From: DATARH01 sp963705325
Lineage (GTDB): Bacteria > Pseudomonadota > Alphaproteobacteria > ATCC43930 > CGMCC-115725
DNA: 64,000 nucleotides
Direction: 5' to 3'
Assembly (NCBI GenBank): GCA_963705325.1
Contig: OY970069.1
Coordinates: 4,340,001 to 4,404,000 of the forward strand
Positions 36,907 to 44,638 of the stretch are shown here, piece by piece. Both the position numbers and the translations under genes were made by a program. How positions within the stretch are numbered: the stretch's first letter is position 1; each line of letters starts with the position of its first letter. Under the pieces are notes generated by a model. The model ran no database searches and had not been told where the DNA came from. It saw nothing but the letters and a program-made list of their open reading frames with translations.

Positions 36907-37845
36907 TTAGGCCTCGCAGAAATCGACCACGGCACCATCAGCGCCGATGCACGCGGCCGTCAGCTTGCCGCCCCGCCCGGCGCCACCATCGACCGAGACG
37001 GCGAATTGGCTTTGGACGATGCCGCGGCGATCCTTGTCATAGCCGCGGACGACACGGCGAAACTCGGCGAACGGGGCGGCGAGTTCGAGGATATCGGTCG
37101 GCCCCCACCAGAACGCGTCGCCTTGCGCGATCAGCGGCCGTCGCGGATCGACCCCGGCATGAACGAAAAGCAATCCCTTCTCCTGGGTCACCGCGGCGTG
37201 GCGCAGCGCCGCAAACAGCGTTGAGTGACCTTCGGATGCGTTCATCGCCGCGCGCAGTCCGCTGGTCCAGCGGGTGATCGTCCGCGGCCCGTCGCGCGCC
37301 GCCGCGAACCCCTGGCGGAGATCGCCGCCATAGGCCCGCACCGTCGCCTCCACCCCTGCCCGCACCATCCACGACAGCACTTCGGTCGGATTGGGCGCGA
37401 ACTGCAACTGGAGCAGCTTCTGCCACATCTCCTCTTGCGCGCCGCGCAGGTAGACGACGTCGCAGGCAAAGCCGCTCGGCCTCCCCAGCACGCGGCGGCG
37501 GAAGTCGAGCAGCTCGTTGATCGTCGCGCGGACCTCTTCGCCGTGACCGAGATAATTGCCGAGATAGACGAGCCGGTCGCCCTGGGTGAACCGCGCGCCG
37601 ATCAGATCGTGCAGCCGTGACAACCTGTCCGCCTCGCCGTGTACCGAGGCGACCGCCCAGACGCGACGCGCGCTGCGCAACTGAGCGAACCTGCTCGGCG
37701 CGGCGACGGCACGCGGCCCGCCGGTGCGTGGCCCCGGGCGAGCGCTGTCGCTAACCGCGGCGTACTGCGGAGTATTCGCAGCCGCTCCAATCGGGCGGCG
37801 CAAATGTGCAAGGGGGTCCGGACGCGCGCCCCTAAGGAAGTTCAC
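36907..37845 (-). CDS. Calcineurin-like phosphatase-fold protein with degenerate metal site
   Basis: A 312-residue protein aligned by pattern to serine/threonine phosphatase-like metallophosphoesterases, but with key metal ligands changed. The usual GDxHG is ASVHGE, GDxxDRG is LGNYLGHG, and GNHE is RGAQEEM. HAGVDPRRPL and the final GYDKD are kept in position. A basic, disordered N terminus of about 60 residues precedes the domain. This looks like a pseudo-enzyme or one with altered chemistry. Similar proteins next to carD occur in other alphaproteobacteria, as I recall, so the changes are probably ancestral. Confidence 0.72.
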   Translation of the reverse strand: MNFLRGARPDPLAHLRRPIGAAANTPQYAAVSDSARPGPRTGGPRAVAAPSRFAQLRSARRVWAVASVHGEADRLSRLHDLIGARFTQGDRLVYLGNYLGHGEEVRATINELLDFRRRVLGRPSGFACDVVYLRGAQEEMWQKLLQLQFAPNPTEVLSWMVRAGVEATVRAYGGDLRQGFAAARDGPRTITRWTSGLRAAMNASEGHSTLFAALRHAAVTQEKGLLFVHAGVDPRRPLIAQGDAFWWGPTDILELAAPFAEFRRVVRGYDKDRRGIVQSQFAVSVDGGAGRGGKLTAACIGADGAVVDFCEA

Positions 37846-37886
37846 CCTCGATCCTTCCCGCGGCGGCGGCCGGCGAACGGCGCCGG

Positions 37887-38387
37887 CTACGCCGTCAGCA
37901 TCTGCTCGACGCGCTGGGTCGCCGTCGTCTCGTCGATCCGCTCCACGGCGGCGAACTCGCGCACCAGCCTGTCGAGCGCCGCCTGATAGATCTGGCGCTC
38001 GCTATACGATTGCTCGGGCTGGCCGACATTGCGGAACAGGTCGCGCACGACCTCGGCGATCGAAGCCGGATCGCCCGAAGCGATCTTGGCCTGGTATTCC
38101 TGAGCGCGCCGGCTCCACATCGTACGTTTGGCCCGCGAGCGGCCGCGCAGCTTGGCCAGCGCCGCGTCCATCTCCTTGCGGCTCGACAGCTTGCGCAACC
38201 CAGAAACCTTTGCCTTGGCGAGTGGCACCCGGAGCGTCATGCGATCCTTGTCGAACAGGACGACAAAGACGTTGAGCGTGTGGCCGGCGATCTCCTGGGT
38301 CTCGATCGCCGTTATCTTGCCGACCCCGTGGGTCGGATAGACCACCAGGTCGCCGGCATTGAAGAGCATTTTGTCCGCCGCAATCAT
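37887..38387 (-). CDS. carD: CarD family transcriptional regulator
   Basis: CarD-family proteins bind RNA polymerase beta and stabilise open complexes at many promoters. The 166-residue protein has the Tudor-like N-terminal RNAP-interaction domain (GDLVVYPTHGVGKITAIE), then a helical DNA-binding domain (RAKRTMWSRRAQEYQAKI). Two ATGs in tandem (38390, 38387) follow GGAAG; I chose the second for spacing. The frame is open further but is not conserved. It lies downstream of fdxA, as in many alphaproteobacteria. Confidence 0.9.
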   Translation of the reverse strand: MIAADKMLFNAGDLVVYPTHGVGKITAIETQEIAGHTLNVFVVLFDKDRMTLRVPLAKAKVSGLRKLSSRKEMDAALAKLRGRSRAKRTMWSRRAQEYQAKIASGDPASIAEVVRDLFRNVGQPEQSYSERQIYQAALDRLVREFAAVERIDETTATQRVEQMLTA

Positions 38388-38533
38388 CATGATCTTCCGC
38401 ACCCTCGACCGGTCGGCGCCGTCACGACACCTTCCCGAGTCGCCAATCGCGGCGGCACAGTCCACATCTCGACGAAGAGCGCGGAACGTGGGGGAGGCGT
38501 CTCGTGCGCTAATAATATGTATATCATAACTGG

Positions 38534-38596
38534 GCTGGACGAAGCCAGCACGTCAGCTATGCGCAACCCCGGTCACCCGCATAGCGGGTGGGTTTT
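38534..38596 (+). other. Structured plus-strand element with alternative hairpins and T run
   Basis: Three stems can form on the plus strand. GCTGG/CCAGC is at 38534-38549. GCTATGCG (38556-38563) pairs with CGCATAGC (38578-38585). CACCCGC-ATA-GCGGGTG (38574-38590) is followed by GGTTTT. The second and third stems share bases and exclude each other, as in an antiterminator-terminator pair. No plus-strand gene begins nearby, so a small RNA with its own terminator is one reading. A fdxA terminator on the minus strand is less likely, since that strand has no T run there. Confidence 0.4.
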
Positions 38597-38665
38597 CGTT
38601 ATCCCGGCGCGATCTTCCTCGACGTGAGCGCGCCCTCGGGTTGCTGCGATGTCTCGATGGCGGAC

Positions 38666-39001
38666 TTAGCTGCCGCCGCCCTTTGGGCTGAAGAACTTAT
38701 CGTACTTGCCTTCAACCGCTTTCCAATCATCGGCGTCGCTGGGCGGTGGCTTCTTGCGCGTGATATTGGGCCATGACGCCGCGTATTCGCGATTGAGCGT
38801 CAGCCATTGCTCAGCAGCCGAGTCGCTATCCGGAATGATCGCCTCGATGGGGCATTCGGGCTCGCACACCCCGCAATCGATGCACTCGTCGGGGTGGATC
38901 ACGAGCATGTTCTCACCCTCGTAGAAACAATCGACGGGGCAAACCTCGACGCAATCCATATACTTGCAGCGAATGCACGCCTCGGTGACGACATAGGTCA
39001 T
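38666..39001 (-). CDS. fdxA: Ferredoxin FdxA (seven-iron type)
   Basis: A 111-residue 3Fe-4S/4Fe-4S ferredoxin for low-potential electron transfer. It starts MTYVVTEACIRCKYMDCVEVCP, given here in parts, with cysteines 9, 17 and 21 near the 3Fe-4S site, and CIDCGVCEPECP for the 4Fe-4S cluster. The C-terminal extension of about 50 residues (WPNITRKKPPPSDADDW) is typical. A 12-bp palindrome CGCTATATAGCG about 30 bp upstream could include its -10 region. It is followed by carD. Confidence 0.94.
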   Translation of the reverse strand: MTYVVTEACIRCKYMDCVEVCPVDCFYEGENMLVIHPDECIDCGVCEPECPIEAIIPDSDSAAEQWLTLNREYAASWPNITRKKPPPSDADDWKAVEGKYDKFFSPKGGGS

Positions 39002-39311
39002 GGTGTCAGGCTTCTTCCGTTCGGTTCAGGCGCTATATAGCGTGATCCCGATCTTACATAAACTGCGGTGCGAGCCAATCCGCCCTGCGTGAAGGCCGCG
39101 GCCGCCTCTCCCGGTTGCCGCGAGCCGTGGGTCGCTGGCCAGCGTTCGTGAGGATGGGGAATCTACTGGTCGCATAAAAAGGGGTGAAACGGAAAGCGCA
39201 CCGCCCGCATGGGCAGCATTCCCACGGTGGCGCAATGCGGAATTTTTTAACCGAATTTTGTCGCCCCTCATCCGTTGTTCTCGCTGACCCATCCCGGATA
39301 CGAGTCCCCTT
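39002..39311. other. 310-bp intergenic region between fdxA and the glycan genes
   Basis: No convincing gene is present. It holds the palindrome CGCTATATAGCG (39031-39042), a candidate fdxA promoter element. A plus-strand terminator-like hairpin GCATT/AATGC enclosing CCAC-G-GTGG at 39216-39238 is followed by TTTTTT at 39243-39248. The first glycosyltransferase starts 63 bp later. The region is less GC-rich than the flanking genes near 39240-39262 and marks the left border of the glycan island. Confidence 0.55.
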
Positions 39312-40487
39312 GTGCCCAAGCGCGGCAAGATCGTCCTCCTCCATTTCGCCGGGCAAATGCCGCTTGCCGGAATCGCTTGGCAAGCGGTGCACCACCTTGT
39401 CGGCCTCGCAAAGCTCGGCTGGGAGGTTTGGTACGTCGAGGACACCGGTACCCCGGCCTACGACCCGAGGCTCGAGAGCGTCGCGCCGGATTGCACCTAC
39501 AACGTCAGCTATCTTTCGGGAGTGATGGAGCGGTTCGGTCTTGGCGAGCGCTGGAGCTATTGGTGCGGGCTTGACGATACCTGGCACGGCCTGTCTCGCG
39601 AACAGGTGCACCGCCTTTACGGAGAGGCTGACGCGCTCATCAATCTGTGCGGTTCACATAATCTGCGCGAGGAGCATCTGCGTTGCCCTGTGCGCATCCT
39701 GATCGACACCGACCCGGGCTACCAGCAGATCAACTACGCCAAGGGCGATGCGGCGGAGCGCGCCTACCTCGCCGCGCACACCCATTTCTTCACGTATGGC
39801 GCCAATCTCGGCCGCCCGGAATGCCCGATCCCCCTCGCCGGCCTCGATTGGCGGCCGACCCGCCCTCCGGTCGATGTCGATTTGTGGCCCGCACCCGCCG
39901 AGGGACCAGCACGTGAGCCCGAGTGCTTCACCACGATCGCCAGTTGGGACAATCGCGGCAAGGACATCGAGTATCAGGGCTCGACCTATCTCTGGTCGAA
40001 GCACGTCAATTTCCTCAGGTTCCTCGATTTGCCCCGCCGCCGCCCGGACACCTGTTTCCGGATGGCGATCAAGCCGCCAAGCGAGGACATCCGCCGCGAT
40101 GTCGAGGGGCACGGCTGGAAACTCGCCGATCCCCGCCCCATTTCTGCCGATATTGCCAGCTACCGGGATTTTATCGCCGCCTCGCGCGGCGAGTTCACCG
40201 TGGCCAAGGATATTTATGTGCGCACCAACAGCGGCTGGTTCAGCGACCGCGCGGTCTGCTATCTCGCCAGTGGGCGGCCGGTGGTGACCATGCGCACCGG
40301 ATGCGCCGGGCACTATCCGCTCGGCGAGGGCCTGTTCGATTTTGCGACGCATGACGAGGCGGTCGCGGCGATCGATGCGATCGCGGGCGATTACCACCGC
40401 CACGGCAGCGCCGCACGCGACATCGCTCGCGAATATTTTGCCGCGGACCGGTTGCTCGGCGATCTCCTGTCGGAGATCGGGTTGTGA
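39312..40487 (+). CDS. Glycosyltransferase-like protein (GT-B type), substrate unknown
   Basis: A 391-residue protein from a GTG start. The N-terminal half begins KIVLLHFAGQMPLAGIAWQAVHH, a glycine-rich first strand as in GT-B folds. The C-terminal half has SYRDFIAASRGEFTVAKDIYVRTNSGWFSDRAVCYLASGRPVV in parts, the donor-site pattern of spore-maturation CgeB-like and family 1-like glycosyltransferases. The C-terminal LFDFATHDEAVAAIDAI is also typical. It opens the plus-strand glycan operon. The sugar and acceptor are unknown. Confidence 0.75.
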   Translation: MPKRGKIVLLHFAGQMPLAGIAWQAVHHLVGLAKLGWEVWYVEDTGTPAYDPRLESVAPDCTYNVSYLSGVMERFGLGERWSYWCGLDDTWHGLSREQVHRLYGEADALINLCGSHNLREEHLRCPVRILIDTDPGYQQINYAKGDAAERAYLAAHTHFFTYGANLGRPECPIPLAGLDWRPTRPPVDVDLWPAPAEGPAREPECFTTIASWDNRGKDIEYQGSTYLWSKHVNFLRFLDLPRRRPDTCFRMAIKPPSEDIRRDVEGHGWKLADPRPISADIASYRDFIAASRGEFTVAKDIYVRTNSGWFSDRAVCYLASGRPVVTMRTGCAGHYPLGEGLFDFATHDEAVAAIDAIAGDYHRHGSAARDIAREYFAADRLLGDLLSEIGL

Positions 40488-40624
40488 GCCGCGACACTTC
40501 GATCCTTACGGCAGTCTTACGGCTTGACAGCGCCGCCGAGGTGACGAAACGATGTGGTAATGCCGGCCGCCGATAATGGGCCGGCGCGAAAACCTTGTCG
40601 GGGCAATCGTCTTCGGGACGTTTG

Positions 40625-42370
40625 ATGGATTCGCTTAGCACCTTGGCCCGCGCCAAAGCCGGCGCGGCAACGTTCTCGTTGAGGGCGCTGCTGCAACCGC
40701 CACGAACAACAGACGAGTTGTGGAACCGCCTGTTCCTGGCGCTGCTCCTGATTGCGGCGCTATTGGTGGTGCTGACCTTCCGGTCCTACGGTGTGACCTG
40801 GGACGAGGACATGCAGCGCTGGTATGGCGACATGGTCCTCGACCATTACCTGTCGTTGGTCGGCCTCGCCAAACCACCTAACTGGCTGGCCCTGTATAGC
40901 TACGGCGATCTCTACAACTACGGCGCGGTCTTCGACATGACCGCCGGCGCGCTGAACCGGTTCTCGCCGCTCGGCGCCTTCGAGACACGGCATTTGCTCA
41001 ACGCGATCGTCGGTTTGGTCGGAGTTGCCGGCGCCTGGAAACTCGGCAAGCGGCTGGGCGGCGCGCGAGCCGGCTTTCTCGCCGCCCTGTTTCTGCTTCT
41101 GACCCCCAACTATTACGGCCAGATGTTCAACAATCCCAAGGACATCCCGTTCGCCGCGGGGTTCATCTGGGCGACCTATTATCTGGTCCGGATCCTGCCG
41201 CTTCTGCCGCGCCCGCCGCTGCGCCTCGTCATCAAGTTGGGAGTGGCGACCGGGCTGGCGATGGCGGTTCGCGTCGGCGGGTTGCTGCTCGTCTGCTATC
41301 TCGGGCTGATGCTGGCGCTGTTCGGGGTCTGGCGCGCGACGGCCGCGCGGCGCCTTACCCTGCTGGTCGCGATCGGCTGGACCAGCTTGTGGCGCGTCTT
41401 TCTACCGGTGGCGATCCTCTCCTATGGCGTGATGTTGCTGTTCTGGCCGTGGGCCCAAGGCGCTCCGATCGCGCATCCGCTGAGTTCGCTCGCGGTGTTC
41501 TCGCATGAGATCGTTCCGACCAAAATTCTGTTCGACGGCCAGCTCTACGACGCAGGGACGGTGCCGTGGACTTATTTGCCGGCCTATATCGGCTTGGCGC
41601 TGCCCGAGCTGGTCGTAATGCTGCTGCTCGCCGCGCCGGTGATCGCGGCAGCCGCGTTGCTCCGGCGTCGCAGCTGGGATGCGGCGCGCGTGCTGCCGCT
41701 GTTCATGCTCGGCTTCACCATCGTCTTCCCGGTCGCTTACGCGATCGCCGACAACGTCGTGCTGTTCAACGGCATGCGGCATTTCATTTTCGTGCTGCCG
41801 CCGATCGCGGTCGCCGCGGCGCTCGTCGCCGACACCGCCCTCCAGCGGCTCGGCGGTCTTCCCTATCGCAAGCCCGTATACGCCGCGCTGGGGCTGTACG
41901 GCCTGGCGCATGTCTCGGTCATGGTGATGCTGCATCCCGACCAGTACGTTTACTACAACGGTTTCGTCGGCGGCGTGGCCGGGGCCGAGCACAAGTTCAA
42001 GCTCGACTACTGGGCCAATTCATACGCCGAGGCCGTGCGCGGGCTGGAAAACTACCTGCGAAAGCAATACGGCGCCGACTTCGAGGAGCGCGAGTTCACC
42101 GTCGCGGTTGAGGGACCACCGGTCTCCGCGCGCTATTATTTCCCCTCCAATTTCCGGCAGGTGGTGCAGCCGGAGAGGGCCGATTTCGTGATCGGTTTCA
42201 CGCTTGACGAGGCCGAGCATTATCTGAGCGACCTACCGGTGTACAAGGTCAAGCGCATGGGGGCGCTCCTGTCGATCGTGGTCGATCACCGCGAATTCCT
42301 CGCCGAGCAGCGCATCGCGCACCAGCCCCTCGCCGGCGCGACTCGCCGGGCTCCCGCCTTTCCCTATTGA
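40625..42370 (+). CDS. Membrane glycosyltransferase, ArnT/GT39-like
   Basis: A 581-residue polytopic protein with about 10-12 membrane segments (for example LFLALLLIAALLVVL near residue 35 and FLAALFLLLTPNYYG). The first periplasmic loop has SYGVTWDEDMQRWYG, the acidic motif used by GT-C enzymes such as ArnT and PMT. LNAIVGLVGVAGAWKLGKRLGG and NPKDIPFAAGFIWATYY are also family-like. Such enzymes transfer sugars from polyprenyl phosphate to lipids or proteins. ATG 40625 was chosen; a TTG at 40595 is in frame. It overlaps the methyltransferase gene by 4 bp. Confidence 0.82.
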   Translation: MDSLSTLARAKAGAATFSLRALLQPPRTTDELWNRLFLALLLIAALLVVLTFRSYGVTWDEDMQRWYGDMVLDHYLSLVGLAKPPNWLALYSYGDLYNYGAVFDMTAGALNRFSPLGAFETRHLLNAIVGLVGVAGAWKLGKRLGGARAGFLAALFLLLTPNYYGQMFNNPKDIPFAAGFIWATYYLVRILPLLPRPPLRLVIKLGVATGLAMAVRVGGLLLVCYLGLMLALFGVWRATAARRLTLLVAIGWTSLWRVFLPVAILSYGVMLLFWPWAQGAPIAHPLSSLAVFSHEIVPTKILFDGQLYDAGTVPWTYLPAYIGLALPELVVMLLLAAPVIAAAALLRRRSWDAARVLPLFMLGFTIVFPVAYAIADNVVLFNGMRHFIFVLPPIAVAAALVADTALQRLGGLPYRKPVYAALGLYGLAHVSVMVMLHPDQYVYYNGFVGGVAGAEHKFKLDYWANSYAEAVRGLENYLRKQYGADFEEREFTVAVEGPPVSARYYFPSNFRQVVQPERADFVIGFTLDEAEHYLSDLPVYKVKRMGALLSIVVDHREFLAEQRIAHQPLAGATRRAPAFPY

Positions 42371-43185
42371 GCGGCCGGAATAGCCGCCGCCGAGCAAGCG
42401 TTCTCATCGCCGCCAAACCCGTGGATCGCGGGTGCAGGAGAGTCGTCCTGGAACGTGACGAATACGAAAAGCTCGACCGCGCCGAAGACCGGATGTGGTG
42501 GTTCGCCGCCCTGCACGCGAATGTGTTGGCGGCATGGCGGCGGCATGGGTCCTTGCGTCCCGGATCGAGAGTGCTCGATGCCGGTTGCGGCACGGGCGGA
42601 TTGTTGACGCGGCTCGACGGGACGAGCAACGCCATCGGCGTCGACGCGGATGCTCAGACCTGCGCCCGCGCCGCCGCCAAGAGCGGGCGCCCGGTTTGCG
42701 CCGGATCTGTCGACGCCCTGCCCTTTGCCGACGCGGCATTCGCGGCGATTGTCAGCACCGATGTCTTGTGCCATCGCGGCGTCGACGAGCGGCGCGCTCT
42801 GGCGCAATTCCACCGCTGCCTTGGCGCCGACGGCATCCTGGTCCTCAACCTGCCCGCCTACCGCTGGATGATGTCGCGGCACGATGCGGCGGTTTACAAT
42901 ACGCGCCGCTACACCAAGCGGGGCGTCCTTGGGTTGCTGCGCGCGGCAGGTTTTCAGCCGATTTTCGCGAGCTATTGGAACATGCTGCTGTTTCCGCTGA
43001 TGGTGCTGACGCGCAAGCTCCTGCCGGGCGGTGGCAGCGACGTGCGCGAGCAGCCAGGCTGGGTCGAGGCGATCGGCGGCGCCGCCACCGGCATCGAACG
43101 CATGCTGATCCGCGCCGGTATCGCCTTGCCGTTCGGCGGGTCGGTGTTGGCCGTCGCCGCCAAGATTGAGAGCAACCATGCCTGA
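42367..43185 (+). CDS. Class I SAM-dependent methyltransferase
   Basis: A protein of up to 272 residues with the SAM-binding motif VLDAGCGTGGLL, an acidic residue after strand 2 (GVDADAQ), and ALPFADAAFAAIVSTDVLCH (motifs II/III). The N-terminal EYEKLDRAEDRMWWFAALHANVL is typical of methyltransferases paired with GT2 enzymes of polyprenyl-sugar pathways. The start may be TTG 42367, overlapping the upstream stop (TTGA), or GTG 42421. It ends inside the next gene's first codons. Confidence 0.8.
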   Translation: MSGRNSRRRASVLIAAKPVDRGCRRVVLERDEYEKLDRAEDRMWWFAALHANVLAAWRRHGSLRPGSRVLDAGCGTGGLLTRLDGTSNAIGVDADAQTCARAAAKSGRPVCAGSVDALPFADAAFAAIVSTDVLCHRGVDERRALAQFHRCLGADGILVLNLPAYRWMMSRHDAAVYNTRRYTKRGVLGLLRAAGFQPIFASYWNMLLFPLMVLTRKLLPGGGSDVREQPGWVEAIGGAATGIERMLIRAGIALPFGGSVLAVAAKIESNHA

Positions 43186-44169
43186 AACCGCCCCCGCGCT
43201 CGCGCTGTCGATCGTCATCCCGGTCTATAACGGCGCGGAGAGCATCACCGAGCTCGTGGAGGCACTGGAGGCGCTCGATATCGCCGGCGGGCACGAGATC
43301 GTGCTGGTCAACGACGGCAGCCCCGACAACAGCCTGGAGATTTGTCGAGGCCTGGTCGCGCGGGCACGGGTACCGGTCACGCTGGTGAACCTGTCGCGCA
43401 ATTTCGGCGAGCACAACGCGGTGATGGCAGGGCTGCGCCACGCGCGCGGCGCCCATGTCATCAACATGGACGACGATTTGCAGAACCCGCCGGAAGAGGT
43501 CGCGCGCCTGCTCGCCTATGCTCAGCAGACCGGGCGCGACGTCATCTATACCTATTACGACGAGAAGCAGCACTCGGCCTGGCGCAACCTCGGCAGCCAG
43601 TTCACCAACTGGGTCGCCGGGTTCGTGCTCGACAAGCCGAAGGGCTTCTACCTGTCGAGCTTCCGCTGTATGAGCGCCTTTGTCGTGCGCGAGATCACCC
43701 GCTACGAGGGTCCCTTTCCTTATGTCGATGGGCTCATTCTCCAGGTCACGCAAAACATCGATCGGCTGCTGGTGACCCATCTGCCGCGCGCAGTCGGGCG
43801 CAGCAATTACACGCTACGGCGACTGCTGCGGCTGTGGACCAGTATGTTCGTCAATTTCTCGGTCATGCCGCTGCGGATCAGCACCTTGACCGGATTCGCG
43901 CTTAGCCTCGCTGGCGCGGTCGGCGGCCGTTGCCGCTATCGTCGACGCACTGTTCATCGCGCCGCCGCCCGGTTGGGCCTCCCTGTTCGCCGCGCTGCTG
44001 CTGCTGTTCGGGCGTGCAGCTGATGATCCTCGGCATTGTCGGCGAGTATCTCGGTCGGCTGTATCTGACCGCCAACCGCAAGCCGCAATCGGTGGTCAAG
44101 GACATTAGCCACGGCGAACCCGCCGCTTCGGCGGCAGAGCCGCCGGTGCGGTTGCGGCAACGCGGCTGA
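43178..44169 (+). pseudogene. Polyprenyl-phosphate glycosyltransferase (GT2, DPM1/ArnC type) with two apparent frameshifts
   Basis: The GT-A domain is intact: LSIVIPVYNGAESI, VNDGSPDNSLEI, NLSRNFGEHNAVMAGL, the metal motif MDDDLQNPPEE, and SFRCMSAFVVREI. The C-terminal two-helix membrane domain is broken near 43915 and 44010. Removing one G at each (GTCGGCGGCC, TTCGGGCGTG) restores a second helix and VQLMILGIVGEYLGRLYLTANRK, the standard ending. The span is 992 bp; minus two it is 330 codons. The enzyme would make an undecaprenyl-phosphate sugar donor for the GT39-like transferase. Sequencing error is likely. Confidence 0.85.
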
Positions 44170-44504
44170 TGGCGCTGTCCTATATGAGCCTTGCCGTGGC
44201 GATCCTCCTGGGGATCGTCGGGCAGATCGTGCTGAAATCAGGCGCAATCGGCGCGGTGAGCTTGACCGCGCAGTTGTTCAATCCGCTGACGTTCGCCGGG
44301 CTGGTCATCTACGCCCTGGCGGCGATCGCCTATATCGTCGCGCTCAACAAGATCCCGGTGTCGATCGCCTTCCCGTCGGTGGCGGCGAGCTACGCCATTG
44401 TCGCGGTGCTCGCGCACCTGTTGTGGAACGAGCCGCTCGGCTGGCCGCAATGGGGCGGCATCGCGCTGATCGGCGCCGGGATCGTGCTGATCCACCTGAC
44501 GTAG
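44169..44504 (+). CDS. Small four-helix SMR/EamA-like membrane protein, possible lipid-sugar flippase
   Basis: A 111-residue protein with four predicted membrane helices (MSLAVAILLGIVGQIVLKSGA, TFAGLVIYALAAIAYIVAL, SVAASYAIVAVLAHLLW, GGIALIGAGIVLIHL). It resembles small multidrug resistance proteins and ArnE/ArnF-type flippase subunits. The ATG overlaps the stop of the GT2 gene (TGATG). Together with a GT2 and a GT39-like enzyme this matches the layout of a polyprenyl-phosphate sugar pathway, in which this protein would flip the donor across the membrane. Confidence 0.78.
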   Translation: MALSYMSLAVAILLGIVGQIVLKSGAIGAVSLTAQLFNPLTFAGLVIYALAAIAYIVALNKIPVSIAFPSVAASYAIVAVLAHLLWNEPLGWPQWGGIALIGAGIVLIHLT

Positions 44505-44563
44505 GGTTCATTGTCTTTCCGCGGAAACGGGACCCCGGGCGAGCGACGTGCCGGTTGCCCTGG

Positions 44564-44581
44564 CCCCCGCGTGCGCGGGGG
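44564..44581. repeat. Perfect 8-bp GC hairpin (CCCCCGCG-TG-CGCGGGGG)
   Basis: CCCCCGCG and CGCGGGGG flank a two-base loop, followed by GTGACGAG. CCCCGCG...CGCGGGGGTGACGA-type hairpins are common short intergenic repeats in alphaproteobacteria. It lies 60 bp after the SMR-like gene and could also act as a 3' stabiliser or terminator of the glycan operon, although no T run follows. Confidence 0.55.
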
Positions 44582-44638
44582 TGACGAGCAGAACTAGAGC
44601 ATAGCCGCATTGGCTGGAATCGCTGAAAGGGGTTTCTA

